This document shows positions 36,501 to 47,010 of a stretch of DNA of 64,000 nt, in pieces. The stretch spans positions 638,501 to 702,500 of the forward strand of contig BSQZ01000028.1 of assembly GCA_033239005.1 (NCBI GenBank), given 5' to 3'. Source of the stretch: Lamellibrachia satsuma. Lineage: Eukaryota; Annelida; Polychaeta; Sabellida; Siboglinidae. The translations under genes were made by a program, and so were the position numbers. Positions within the stretch are counted from its first letter, which is position 1. Each line of letters starts with the position of its first letter. The notes beneath the pieces are model-generated. The model saw only the letters and a program-made list of their open reading frames with translations. It ran no database searches and was not told the origin of the DNA.

Positions 36501-39248
36501 CTTTTATTCTGTCTGTCATGCAAAATGGACTGGCAGGTATTCTTTCACTATCATTATGTATGTCGTGTAAAATCAACTTACACATGCTCTTTCACTTTTG
36601 GTCTGTCTGTCATGTAAAACAGACCTAGAGGTACTTTTTTGTTTCATTTTATGTTATCCAAACTCAAGCTAGTTGCTATTTATCTTTATTTTTTTATTAT
36701 CCACAGTGTCATCTGAAATGTACATATTTATATCATTTAATAGCAGTTGTGTTGAAGCATTGTAAAGCATACCATATTTGACCTGTTAATCGTACATGCC
36801 CTGTAAAGTATGCCATATTTGACCTGTTAAGCGTACATGCCCTGTAAAGTATACCATATTTGACCTGCCCTATTAAGCATACATACCCTAATAAGCATAA
36901 ACCCTTATTTTTAAGGCCTTTTTTGGTCATGCTACTCATTTCCAAACTTAGCCACAATTATTACAACATTATTATTATTACCATTTTTATTCGGACTCAA
37001 CATCCACAAACATGCACATATTAAACAAGTTATAAAGTTCCATTTAAGAAACAGCAGTTAGAAAACATTTTATACTGTGCTTGTGCTTAGATATCACAGC
37101 ATTACAATCTTTCATTACCACCAATTCACAAACCATATTTGCGAAGTCATAGCGTTTACATTGATATTCCACATTTCTTTACATTTATACTTAATGGCTC
37201 TTATAGGTTTGTTATTCTTTAATATATATTTCAGGCGCTGAAATATTTTCCTCCTTTTTGACTCCAGGTTTACTCATTCAAACAATAGTGTGACTTGTCT
37301 GGGAAGTAGTGAGGCATTCTGCAATTAGTACATAAAAGCTTTGTGTGTGAACAAATTATATTTTCCAAGAATGAATATGTTCAGATAATTTACGAAATGT
37401 AAGTTAATAGTACGGCTTATTGCTACTAGGGAGCGCTGCAGCATTTTTCTCGTCGCTGGTCTTGTGTCCGACTGAACTGGTCAAGTGTAGGATGCAAGCG
37501 ATGCGGGAGATGGAGTTGTCTGGACAACTGGATGCATCGCACATTCAGAAGGCACACCTTCACCACGTGTAAGTCACTCATTCAGAAGGAGCACCTTCAC
37601 CACGTGTAAGTCACTCATTCAGAAGGCATGCCTTCACCACGTGTAAGTCACTCATTCAGAAGGAGCACCTTCACCACATGTAAGTCACTCATTCAGAAGG
37701 CACGCCTTCACCACGTGTGAGTCACTCATTCAGAAGGCACGCCTTCACCACGTGTAAGTCACTCATTCAGACGGCACACCTTCACCACGTGTAAGTCACT
37801 CATCCAGAAGGCACGCCTTCACCACGTGTAAGTCACTCATTCAGAAGGCACACCTTCACCACTTGTTAATCACTCATTCAGAAGGCACGCCTTCACCACG
37901 TGTAAGTCACTCATTCAGAAGGCACACCTTCACCACGTGTAAGTCACTCATTCAGAAGGCACGCCTTCACCACGTGTAAGTCACTCATTCAGAAGGCACA
38001 CCTTCACCACGTGTAAGTCACTCATTCAGACGGCACACCTTCACCACGTGTAAGTCACTCATTCAGAAGGCACACCTTCACCATGTGTAAGACACTCATT
38101 CAGAAGGCACACCTTCACCACTTGTTAGTCACACATTCAAAAGGCACGCCTTCACCACGTGTAAGACACTCATTCAGAAGGCACACCTTCACCACATGTA
38201 AGTCACTCATTCAGAAGGCACACCTTCACCACGTGTAAGTCTCTCATTCAGATGGCACACCTTCACCACTTGTTAGTCACTCATTCAGAAGGCACGCCTT
38301 CACCACGTGTAAGTCACTCATTCAGAAGGCACACCTTCACCACGTGTAAGTCACTCATTCAGACGGCACACCTTCACCACGTGTAAGTCACTCATTCAGA
38401 AGGCACGCCTTCACCACGTGTAAGTCACTCATTCAGAAGGCACACCTTCACCACGTGTAAGTCACTCATTCAGAAGGCACACCTTCACCACGTGTAAGTC
38501 ACTCATTCAGAAGGCACACCTTCACCACGTGTAAGACACTCATTCAGAAGGCACACCTTCACCACGTGTAAGTCACTCATTCAAAAGGCACACCTTCACC
38601 ACGTGTAAGACACTCATTCAGAAGGCACACCTTCACCACTTGTAAGTCACTCATTCAAAATGCATATCTTCGTCACGTGTAAGTCACTCATTCAGAAGGC
38701 ACACCTTCATTATGTGTAAGTCACTCATTCAGAAGGCACATCTTCACCATGTGTAAGTCACTCACTCAGAAGTAAGTCAGTCTTGTATTCAATTTCACAC
38801 ACCTACTTACAACTCCTTCACTTTGTGTTAGTCCTTTGTGAATCAGGTTTGTAGATGTGTAAGTTCAGTAAAAGATTGCATATGAATCTGTATAATATAT
38901 AGAGCAGGACCACGTTTCCCTTTTTTCATTGAATTTTGACTAAATTAATTATTAAATTGTATTATTGCATATTATATTGTATTCAATTATTTTGACTGGA
39001 TCCAGTCAATACAGTTGTAGTTTGTCCAATGATTTAGCAAAAACTAAATAACGCTAGATAGGTTAAATTTTTCACAAAACAAGATTAGCAAGAAAAAATC
39101 AAATCAAGAGGGATCTTTAAGGTTGTTTTTTGACATTTGATTCCAGTAGTTATTACTATGTTTTTTTTACTCGGGTTGTTTGCATGAATTAGCAATGACT
39201 AATCTGAAAGATCGACTAATATTAATTAGACTTCCCTACTGTATATTA

Positions 39249-39301
<53 letters not shown>

Positions 39302-39320
39302 TATATATATATGTATATAG

Positions 39321-39393
<73 letters not shown>

Positions 39394-40376
39394 GGTTGAC
39401 TGAATGACTTTAATTTTGTACTTGAGTAAAAGTAAAAGTAATTCACCTAAAAATACTTGAGTAAAAGTAAAATTACTTTGTAAAAAAACACTTAGAAATA
39501 ACAACAACATATGATGAGTAATATTATATAAATTACACAACTTGCATCAGAGAACTGTTTTGCAACCACTCTGCCTATAACAAAGTGTTTCCAGCAGCCT
39601 TAATTAGCTGGTCAATCGGTCTGCCACCCTTGAACGTGGTGCTCACTTGGATGCTTGGAAAATTAGATTATCATTAATGAGAGCTCACAACATCAAATAA
39701 TTTCTGTTAAATACATAACTTAATTAATGATGAGGCACAATTTGTCTTTTTATCGATCTGTTCCAATGGGGTATGGGAGGAGCTAGATTGTACAACAGGA
39801 TATGCATACGCAAGTGTGATTGTATCTGAGTAGCTAGAGGGTCAGTCCAGTAGTAGCAGTAGCCTCTCAGGGAAACTGGTCAGGTAATACAACGTAGCAC
39901 TGCCCATAGTAAAATTAACAAATACATTTGATGCCTAGCTGATGAAGCCATCTGGCTTGTGATCCCCCACCTTCTCATGTCTTCCAGGATATGTCTTATC
40001 AGCTCACACAAACATTGAAACAACAAGATTTAGCAGCTAGCTGGGTTGGTTACCTGGTTCCAGCTGGGGCTAGAACTGGTCAGAAGACAGACCAGTGCAA
40101 CAGAGGAATGCTGTTGCAAATTGCAATTAAAAGTGCCCTGTCAGGGCCCCTGTCACTGATATTATTTATTATGGGTCAGCTTGAATAAGCCATTGGCATT
40201 GCTGGAAAAAGATGCTGCCAAATGGTAGAGTATCAATTCTTTACTTTTTAGTTCTGTAGAGTAATCATTATTATAAATTTATTAAACATCTCAATATGAA
40301 TTTTATTCGTGAAAGTAAAATGCTGTTTAATGCCGGTAAGCCGGTTAGGCAGTTGCTAACAATGGGCGAATATTGG

Positions 40377-40417
<41 letters not shown>

Positions 40418-43400
40418 TAAATATATCATCATCATCATCATGCTGTCAGTCGCTATGCGACAAAGACTGCTTTCATTTCTTGACCCCATTTAGTTCTCTG
40501 CTTTGAGAGTGATGTTCATGAGTCGGTCTTTATGTCTCTCAGCTTGAGGTTTCTCTTGATGGTATCCTTGAACCGGAGACGAGGGCGTCCTCTCTGTCTG
40601 TGACCAGAAGACAATTGAGAGTAGAGGATCTGCTTTTGTAGCCTGTCTGATGACATCCTCATGAGGTGTCCAGTCCACAGGAGATTCTTTTTGATCAGAA
40701 GATCTTCCATAGAGGGCAGCCCTATCCGACAGAGTATTTCCTTGTTTGTCACTTTGTCCTACCGTGTTAGCCTCATGATCGAACGCAGATGTCGCATCAT
40801 GAAGGCATGCAGCTTTTTCACCTGTCGTCTGTACACTGTCCAGGCCTCGGCTCCGTATAGTAAGGTGGACAGCCCAGTTGCGCGGTAGATCTTGCCTTTG
40901 ACCTGCGTGGACACATGGTGGATGTTCCAGAGTCTCTGGCGTAATCGGCCGAAAGATGCGCTAGCCTTGGCCATCCTCCTCTGTATTTCAGCATCAATGC
41001 GTCCATCACTTGATATAGTGTTTCCGAGGTAGGTGAATTCCGGAACAGAATTAAGCTTGTTTCCATCAACCATGATATCCTCCTCTCGGGTTCTTGTAGA
41101 GTTGGGTTAGTACAGCACTTCCGTCTTCTTGATGTTAATCTTCAGGCCGAACTACTTTGATGCATCGGAGAAAGCATCCACTATTCTCTGGATCTCTTCA
41201 GCAGAGTGGGCAACCAGTGCACTGTCACTGTCACTGTCATCTGCGTATAGCAGCTCTCTCACAAGTATCTGGGTAGTCTTGGTCTTCGCTCTGAAGTGTG
41301 CGATGTTGAATAGGTCAGCGCTCTGTCTAGACTGTATATAGACGCCATCTCCCATGCCTCGGAAAGCCTCGACAAGCATTGCTGATAGGAAGATGGAGAA
41401 GAGCGTGGAGGCCAGTACACAGCCTTGCTTGACACCATTGGTAACACCGAACATTTCCGAGACTTCCCATCCAACACTCACATTCGCCATCATTCCTGTA
41501 TGTAGAGCCTCGATCATGGTTGTGAATTTCTCTGGGCATCCATATTTCCTCAGTAGCTGCCATAGCCCGGTCCTTCCGACTGTATCAAACGCCTTCGTGA
41601 AGTCGACAAATACCATGTATAGTGGTCGGTCCTGCTCAGTGCACTTTTCTTGTAGTTGTCGGAGACAAAATATCATATCCACTGTGCTCCGGTTGGATCT
41701 GAAGCCACGCTGTGTCTCTGGAACTACTTCTGGTGTTATGTGAATAGATAGTCTGTTGAGCAGGATCCTGGCGAAGATCTTGCCTGCTATGGAAAGAAGA
41801 GAGATTCCTCTGTAGTTCCCACAGTCTGTTCGATCTTCTTTCTTGGATGGTTACAATGCTGGCATCCTTCCACGCTTGTGGTACAGAACCCTCCTCCCAG
41901 GCTTTGGTGATTAATTGGTGCAGTCTGTTGGACAGATTGTCTCCTCCGTGCTTCCATACTTCAGCAGGAATTCCATCACCCCCAGGTGCTTTGCCATCTT
42001 TCAGGAATTCCATTACCCCCAGGTGCTTTGCCATCTTTCAGGAATTCCATCACCCCCAGGTGCTTTGCCATCTTTCAGGCCGGCGATTGCTCTAGCCATC
42101 TCATCCATGTTTGGAATCTCATCAAGGCATGTGTTGGTAATGCGCTGCTGGATGTTGACAAGAGCTTCATGTTCTATGTCGCCAGGGATGTTGAGTAGTT
42201 TTTGGAAGTATTCACTCCATCTTGCCACAACTCTCTTGCTCTCGGAGAAGGTCTCCATTCCATCTGTTGACTTCAGGTGAACAGGTCCCTTTTTCGCGGG
42301 TCCCCACACTTCCTTCAGTCCATTGTAGAAGCCCTTCATGTCGTTTCTGTCTGCAGATCTCTGCAGCTCCTCTGCCTTCATTTCCCACCATTCTGACTTC
42401 AGGGCATGGGTGCGTTTTTGTAGCAGTCTGCAGGCATCTTTGTACGCTGCAATGGTGGATCTAGTACTGGTAAATATATATACAGTGTATATGTGGTATA
42501 TATACCAGGTATATATATATATTTCTATTTCTACCTGGCATGTTTGAATCTGATCTTTGTATACATGTGTATAGTTGGTATTTATACACAGTGTATATAT
42601 GAACTAACTTATGGTGTTATATGACATTATAACATTCTATTCTACCAGGATCTTGTTTAAGATCTTCTGCTATGAAATAAGTTATTTCCTTTATTGTTCC
42701 CATAGCCTATTGATCACTTTGCTTATAGATGGTTATATTTAATTTGTATTCTTCCAAGCCTATGGTACAAGAACCCTCCTGCAAGCAGGAATTAATTGGT
42801 GGCAGTCTTTAGAAGCTTGTTCCCACCTTTTAAATATTTCCCCACCATTTATCACTTCAGTGTTTGCATCTTCCAGGACTTATTTACCCACCAGCTTTGC
42901 AATCTTTGAATGATTACATAAATGTCTTTGTATTTTAATGCCGATGTTAACCATATTATGTTTGAATCTCCATCAGGCAGTATTGAATTACTTCTGCCTG
43001 TTGATAGCCTTATTTGAATGTTGTTAGTATGGTGTATGCTGGATGTTAGTTATATGAAGTGAAAGGCATCTCTGTCTTGTGCAAAAATTAGATTTACTTC
43101 TAGTACTACAGCCGCCTTTGAATGTAAATTTCAGGTGAGGAAAAGTATTGAAGAATATGCCGTTCGATTAACGAAAGCCAGCGTTGGATTTCCCCAAGAT
43201 ACCATCAGACATATTTGTCATAATTATTTTCATGTTGTGTTGGGAAAGCTCATTTTATCATAAACTATTATCTATGGAACTGAACCTAGCAATGTAACAC
43301 CAAATAATACTTCGTTTTTATGTAACAATCTTACACCAAATAAATGTAATAAATACTTGGGTATACAGTCTGTAGTCACACCAAACAAAAATCAGAACTG

Positions 43401-46298
43401 TGGTTCAGATGGTGGTTATTGAACGATTCTTATGAATGCATCTAAAATATGGCGACAGTTAATATTCTTGGTTCAAGTTATTAATACACATTTGCCTTTT
43501 TTAATTATACCCAAACACGCAGAAAGATTATGGACACATTAGTGTAAAAGCAAGAATTCTAAACAATGCCGGGTTATCATATAGCATGATTATTTGGTAA
43601 CTCACAACACTATGTAAACCATACAATAAATATGGGTTTAAATATGTTACTGCAGAAACTATGTACACTGGCAGCATGACATACAGACTGCTTTGTTAGA
43701 GAAGTAAGTAAAAGTTTACCTGTTGGTGGCTCATAGTTTGCACTCTAGGTTTTAACATGGGTTACATACGGATGCAGTCACTGATCTACCCATGTAGTTA
43801 ACCAGTCGCTCTGTCGGTCATGTCTCTTAACACTACCTCTGTACTGACTGTAGTGCTCTGACACTATTTGTCTAGGCAATGTTTCTGTGGATTATTCCTC
43901 AACACAGCATGTTACACCATAGTCTGCTATTGTTACTCATCTCTCAATGGTTTTTCTTCTGTTTATCTTTATTCCACGACAAAATTAATGTTTGTAATAA
44001 TAGTATTTTCAACGTATAATTGAATTAGTTGTGATTCATGGAAGGATGTTTCAGTGTGTTGCCATTCTTATAGGGCCAGTCATGCAGGTGTTAAACAGAC
44101 AAAGCTAATAGCATTATTAAACAGACTTGGGGTCGAAATAAAAGTGTATAAACAGAGCAACCACAGATACACTCACTGCGTAAAAAATATATTTTAGAGC
44201 AGCTTTATTTAACATATTATGATTATGCAAATAATCACATTATTCACTACATAGCAAATGATTTGATTTAAAAGGTTAAATGATGTAACTTAAAAAGGTA
44301 ATTGAAAATACCAATTACATTTTCACCAATTCTAGTTACTTTTAAAAACAAAACCAAAATTACAATTCCGGAATTGAAATTGACATTTAATGGAATTGTA
44401 GAAGTGAAGATATCACACAAGTCGCACATAACAAACATCATTATAATGTTTGGATCTCTCCAGATGGTCTATCTGTGTCACTCGCTGTTTTTGTGTTGTA
44501 CAGATGCACTAAAGACCATGGTCTGTGGTGGTCTCTCTGTCACTCACTGTTGTTGTGTTGTACAAGTGCACTAAAGACTGTGGTCTGTGGTGGTCTAGGT
44601 GGTCTATCTGTCACTGACTGTTGTTGTGTTGTACAAGTGAACTAGAGACCATGGTCTGTGGAGGTCTAGGTGGTCTCTCTGTCACTCACTGTTGTGTTGT
44701 ACAAGTGCACTAGAGACTGTGGTCTGTGGTAGTCTAGGTGGTCTATCTGTCACTGACTGTTGTTGTGTTGTACAAGTGAACTAGAGACCATGGTCTGTGG
44801 AGGTCTAGGTGGTCTATCTGTCACTGACTGTTGTTGTGTTGTACAGGTGAACTAGAGACCATGGTCTGTGGAGGTCTAGGTGGTCTATCTGTCACTGACT
44901 GTTGTTGTGTTGTACAAGTGAACTAGAGACCATGGTCTGTGGAGGTCTAGGTGGTCTCTCTGTCACTGACTGTTGTTGTGTTGTACAGGTGAACTAGAGA
45001 CCATGGTCTGTGGAGGTCTAGGTGGTCTATCTGTCACTGACTGTTGTTGTGTTGTACAAGTGAACTAGAGACCATGGTCTGTGGAGGTCTAGGTGGTTTA
45101 TCTGTCATCAACTGTTGTTGTGTTGTACAAGTGCACTAGAGACTGCGGTCTGTGGTGGTCTAGGTGGTCTATCTGTCACTGACTGTTGTTGTGTTGTACA
45201 GGTGAACTAGAGACCATGGTCTGTGGAGGTCTAGGTGGTCTATCTGTCACTGACTGTTGTTGTGTTGTACAGGTGAACTAGAGACCATGCTCTGTGGAGG
45301 TCTAGGTGGTCTCTCTGTCACCGACTGTTGTTGTGTTGTACAGGTGCGCAAGAGAACATGGCCTCTGGAGATCTAGGTGGTCTATCTGTCACCGACTTAT
45401 TGTTTTGTAAAGGTGCACTAGAGACCATGCTCTGTGGAGGTCTAGGTGGTCTATCTGTCACTGGCTGTTGGTGTCATGTATAGGTGCACTAAAGACCATG
45501 GTCTGTGGAGTTCTACGTGGTCTCTGTCACTGACTATTGTTGTGTTGTACAGGTGCAGTAAAGACCATGGTCTGTGGTGGTATTGGGGGTGTCGCTCTGT
45601 GGTTGGCAGTCTTCCCTACTGATGTCATCAAGTCCAGGGTCCAAGTACAAGTCAACCATAACAAGCCCCAGTTGTCATTTATTCCTATGTTGTTGGCTAT
45701 AATTCGAGAAGAAGGTAGGTTGATGCCAAGACAGTACTACTGGAAACCTTTCTGTGCATGTTGCTGTGCAGGCCTTAATAGAGACCATGGTCTGTGGAGG
45801 TCTAGGTGGTCTCTCTGTCACTGACTGTTGTTGTGTTGTACAAGTGAACTAGAGACCATGGTCTGTGGAGGTCTAGGTGGTCTCTCTGTCACTGACTGTT
45901 GTTGTGTTGTACAGGTGAACTAGAGACCATGGTCTGTGGAGGTCTAGGTGGTCTATCTGTCAGGTTTGCACTTGTCACCAAATTTTTACAGGATCTGGTC
46001 TAAAATAATTTAATAGTTTGTCCAATGATTTCACAGAAACTAATCTAAGACATTTGCACAAATGAACCAGCAGGTCGTAGTCGACTCTAGATAGGTTCAA
46101 TTTTTTTACCAAATAAGTATGAAACAAATTGAAGATGGAGCTTTAAATATTGTCTATTCTGACTGTACACTTTGTTTTCTTGTAGGTGTTAGGGCCTTGT
46201 ACAAGGGACTTGGTCCTACAATTCTACGGACTTTCCCGGCTACTGGGGGTCTGTTCCTTGCCTACGAGACAACAAAGAGGGTTCTGCTCGGACCATAG
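33441..46298 (+). CDS. SLC25A15-like mitochondrial carrier (span of five visible coding exons)
   Basis: The product is a mitochondrial inner-membrane solute carrier most like ornithine/basic amino-acid carriers of the SLC25A15 group. Visible coding exons are 33441-33507, 36020-36304, 37430-37568, 45553-45714 and 46186-46298. All three carrier signatures are present: [22 protein letters not shown] and [11 protein letters not shown] (each Px[D/E]xx[K/R]). Exons 1-3 join in frame with GT-AG sites, as do the last two. Exon 3 ends in phase 2 but the next visible exon needs phase 1, and about 50 residues containing helix 4 and the conserved LREVPG-type region are missing, so one exon (in 37.6-45.5 kb) was lost, diverged or overlooked. 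Introns hold a pseudogene, a LINE, and three arrays built from exon-intron junctions. The gene is tail to tail with the ERK5 gene. Whether it is functional is open. Confidence 0.8.
33600..33889 (+). other. Start of carrier intron 1
   Basis: Contains AATTGAATTGA-type low-complexity sequence (33715-33850) related to the subterminal repeats at 29.9 and 30.8 kb. Nothing coding recognised. Confidence 0.45.
34597..35024. repeat. Inverted repeat, about 62-bp arms
   Basis: The arm at 34597-34660 (CTCTGTTTCCAGACATGGCG ... GGTTCGCAGCTTCCCATA) is repeated as reverse complement at 34962-35024 with about five mismatches. The spacer is about 300 bp. It lies within the pseudogene region and suggests a local inversion or a palindromic insertion. 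Confidence 0.8.
35105..35580 (-). repeat. 27-bp minisatellite, about 17 units
   Basis: Units of 27 bp (GGTCCTCCTGGCAGGTGGTC plus GTGATGG, with GTG/ATG/CTG-type variation) run nearly uninterrupted. On the minus strand they encode a nine-residue repeat EDPITTTCQ. Several frames on both strands stay open, which reflects the unit rather than a gene. It interrupts a broken coding region. Confidence 0.95.
36020..36304 (+). CDS. Carrier exon 2
   Basis: The acceptor is TTTTGACCGATGCAG/GTGG. The exon encodes [20 protein letters not shown] (first carrier signature), then [12 protein letters not shown] in helix 2, ending LSVVQNGLA. The donor GCAG/GTACT is in phase 1. The last 24 bases and the donor are the seed of the following tandem array. 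Confidence 0.88.
36281..36655 (+). repeat. 47-bp tandem array copying the exon 2 donor junction
   Basis: About eight imperfect 47-bp units. Each combines the last 23-24 bases of exon 2 (TGTCGTGCAAAATGGACTTG plus CAG) with the first 24 bases of the intron (GTACTCTTTCACTTTC...). The first unit is the real junction. Several later copies keep a CAG/GTACT donor-like core (for example near 36350, 36398 and 36441). Confidence 0.9.
36733..36905 (+). repeat. Intronic 47-bp tandem repeat (x3)
   Basis: About three units containing GTATACCATATTTGACCTGTTAA-like and GTACATGCCCTGTAAA-like blocks. Not related to exon sequence. Confidence 0.85.
36910..37429 (+). other. Rest of carrier intron 2
   Basis: AT-rich, with nothing recognised. 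It ends in the acceptor TTATTGCTACTAG before exon 3. Confidence 0.45.
37430..37568 (+). CDS. Carrier exon 3
   Basis: Follows acceptor TGCTACTAG in phase 1. It encodes [20 protein letters not shown] then [11 protein letters not shown], the second carrier signature and start of the second matrix loop, ending [10 protein letters not shown]. The donor is ACGT/GTAAGT (consensus) in phase 2. Continuing past it gives an immediate TAA stop. The final 26 bases plus donor are amplified downstream. Confidence 0.85.
37541..38775 (+). repeat. 37-bp tandem array copying the exon 3 donor junction
   Basis: About 33 units of 37 bp. Each combines the last 26 or so bases of exon 3 (ATTCAGAAGGCACACCTTCA plus CCACGT) with the first 11 bases of the intron (GTAAGTCACTC). 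The first unit is the exon end itself. Most units keep GTGTAAGT, a strong donor consensus, while a few carry TTGTTAGT or GTGTAAGA. There are no unique spacers. Confidence 0.95.
38890..39135 (+). repeat. Interspersed repeat R, copy 2
   Basis: Contains ATTTTGACTGGATCCAGTCA, TTTGTCCAATGATTTAGCAA and CTAGATAGGTTAAATTTTTC. Shares these blocks with 33085-33300 and 45975-46150. Confidence 0.65.
39256..39390 (+). repeat. TA microsatellites
   Basis: Two long TA runs separated by a short ATATGTATATAGTATG spacer. Confidence 0.97.
39391..40378 (+). other. Intronic stretch with a CAGGG-ended repeat start
   Basis: Starts CAGGGTTGACTGAATGACTT and continues with repeated ACTTGAGTAAAAGTAAAA blocks, as in some hAT-type elements, but no matching right end was found. 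Nothing coding is recognised in the remainder. Confidence 0.35.
40425..42460 (-). mobile_element. LINE RT fragment in carrier intron, antisense to the gene
   Basis: On the minus strand, 42381-42013 encodes the pre-RT region and [14 protein letters not shown]. The RT follows (42034-41152) with [30 protein letters not shown] and LLYADDSD, where the catalytic box is intact. The part at 41073-40500 encodes [33 protein letters not shown] and GRPRLRFKD. Shifts fall near 42077, 41850, 41120 and 40755. The 3' end passes into a GAT/ATC trinucleotide tail at 40423-40440. No endonuclease is present. Confidence 0.9.
41967..42077 (-). repeat. 37-bp triplication inside the LINE RT
   Basis: Three consecutive 37-bp units start at 41967, 42004 and 42041, spanning the codons for [12 protein letters not shown]. 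The 74-bp gain breaks the reading frame. Confidence 0.95.
42465..42620 (+). repeat. Imperfect TATA/TGTATA-rich repeats
   Basis: Repeated TATATACAGTGTATATGTGG-like and TACCAGGTATATATATAT-like blocks beside the LINE 5' end. Confidence 0.7.
42755..42910 (-). mobile_element. Degraded LINE fragment related to 41.85-42.08 kb
   Basis: GTACAAGAACCCTCCTGCAA, TTAATTGGTGGCAGTCT and CCACCAGCTTTGCAATCTTT match the neighbouring LINE around 41880-42075, with many changes. No frame is open. Confidence 0.6.
42911..44450 (+). other. Carrier intron stretch without assigned content
   Basis: Mostly AT-rich non-coding sequence. A good acceptor-like site (AATGTAAATTTCAG/GTGAGG) lies at 43134, followed by an open stretch [19 protein letters not shown], which does not look like a carrier. 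The missing carrier exon was searched for here and not found. Confidence 0.4.
44452..45552 (+). repeat. 71-bp tandem array copying the exon 4 acceptor junction
   Basis: About 15 units of 71 bp precede the exon. Each unit is the last 22 or so intron bases (TGTTGTTGTGTTGTACAG) plus about 48 bases resembling the start of the following exon (GTGAACTAGAGACCATGGTC TGTGG...). Exact 71-bp spacing is seen between copies at 44779, 44850, 44921 and 44992. Most copies keep a TTGTACAG/G or TTGTACAA/G acceptor-like edge. Confidence 0.93.
45553..45714 (+). CDS. Carrier penultimate exon
   Basis: Follows acceptor TTGTGTTGTACAG. It encodes [20 protein letters not shown] and [13 protein letters not shown], the third carrier signature and helix 5, ending LLAIIREEG. 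The donor is GAAG/GTAGGT in phase 1. It sits inside the acceptor-type array, with copies on both sides. Confidence 0.9.
45773..45962 (+). repeat. Further 71-bp acceptor-junction copies after the exon
   Basis: Two full units and one partial unit, nearly identical to those before the exon. They begin GAGACCATGGTCTGTGGAGG and end CTATCTGTCA. Confidence 0.92.
45975..46150 (+). repeat. Interspersed repeat R, copy 3
   Basis: Contains TTTGTCCAATGATTTCACAG and CTAGATAGGTTCAATTTTTT, shared with the other two R copies. It lies in the last carrier intron. Confidence 0.6.
46186..46298 (+). CDS. Carrier last exon
   Basis: Follows acceptor TTTTCTTGTAG in phase 1. It encodes [20 protein letters not shown] then [16 protein letters not shown] and a TAG stop. 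This matches the final matrix loop and helix 6 of SLC25 carriers (YxGLxPTxxRxFPAxGxxFLxYE pattern). Confidence 0.9.
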
Positions 46299-47002
46299 GA
46301 CACAAAGACGGTGCGACAGGACAGTGGCCATTAGGACATGACAATTTAGGAACAAGAAATCTACATATATATTTTTGCCTATTAGCACAGTATCACGTGC
46401 ATGGTAGATTGTTAGCGGCATGTTATTTAACATGTTATTCAACATGTTTGTTTAGTCATTTCAAGATGGGTTTTTATCAGTTAAGTTATTTTCTGTTATT
46501 GTAAATCTAAAAAAATTATTATTTGAAGACTGCAGGAATTGTGTAGGCATCCATATATAATGGAATGCTGATGTATGTATTTTATAGGATATTTCCATTT
46601 CATTAATTGTAATAATGAAACTGACCCAGTTATTTATGTTAGTTTTTGTCCAGATTAACGTTTTAAAGAAAGATGTTTGTTGACCAATTCCAGTTCAGTT
46701 GCCATTTATCATGTGAAGAAAACATGACAGCATTAAATATACCTGAACTTGTCAACATAAAGATTGGATTAATGAAATATCTGCCATGTGTAGTTTATAT
46801 GCATAATGAGTGCAATATTATTATGAATATATAGGATGAGATAAGATGAGATAATAATGAGAAAATGTGACGATTAGAGGTTGATTGTTCGCGGAATAGA
46901 TCACTGTCGATATGACCACTACTACATTGTTCTTGTATTCTTCTGGAGTGGAAGGAATTTTATAATTGTTTTTGGTAGTCAAGTGTATGTTGCATACAGT
47001 GT
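46299..47002. other. 3' flank of the carrier gene
   Basis: AT-rich sequence that should include the carrier 3' UTR. No clear polyadenylation signal was assigned. Confidence 0.4.
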
Positions 47003-47010
47003 GTCTAGCT

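Noticed and set aside
37541..38775. CRISPR-like look of the regular 37-bp repeats
   Set aside because: There are no unique spacers; units are head to tail and each contains an exon end and donor. The context is animal DNA.
39246..39540. Ile/Tyr-rich frames over TA runs
   Set aside because: Low-complexity translation of dinucleotide repeats.
39991..40188. 65-codon frame in carrier intron
   Set aside because: No recognisable motif and no splice context; probably chance.
43134..43200. Candidate for the missing carrier exon after a good acceptor
   Set aside because: The translation [19 protein letters not shown] has no carrier features and the frame does not fit the required phases.
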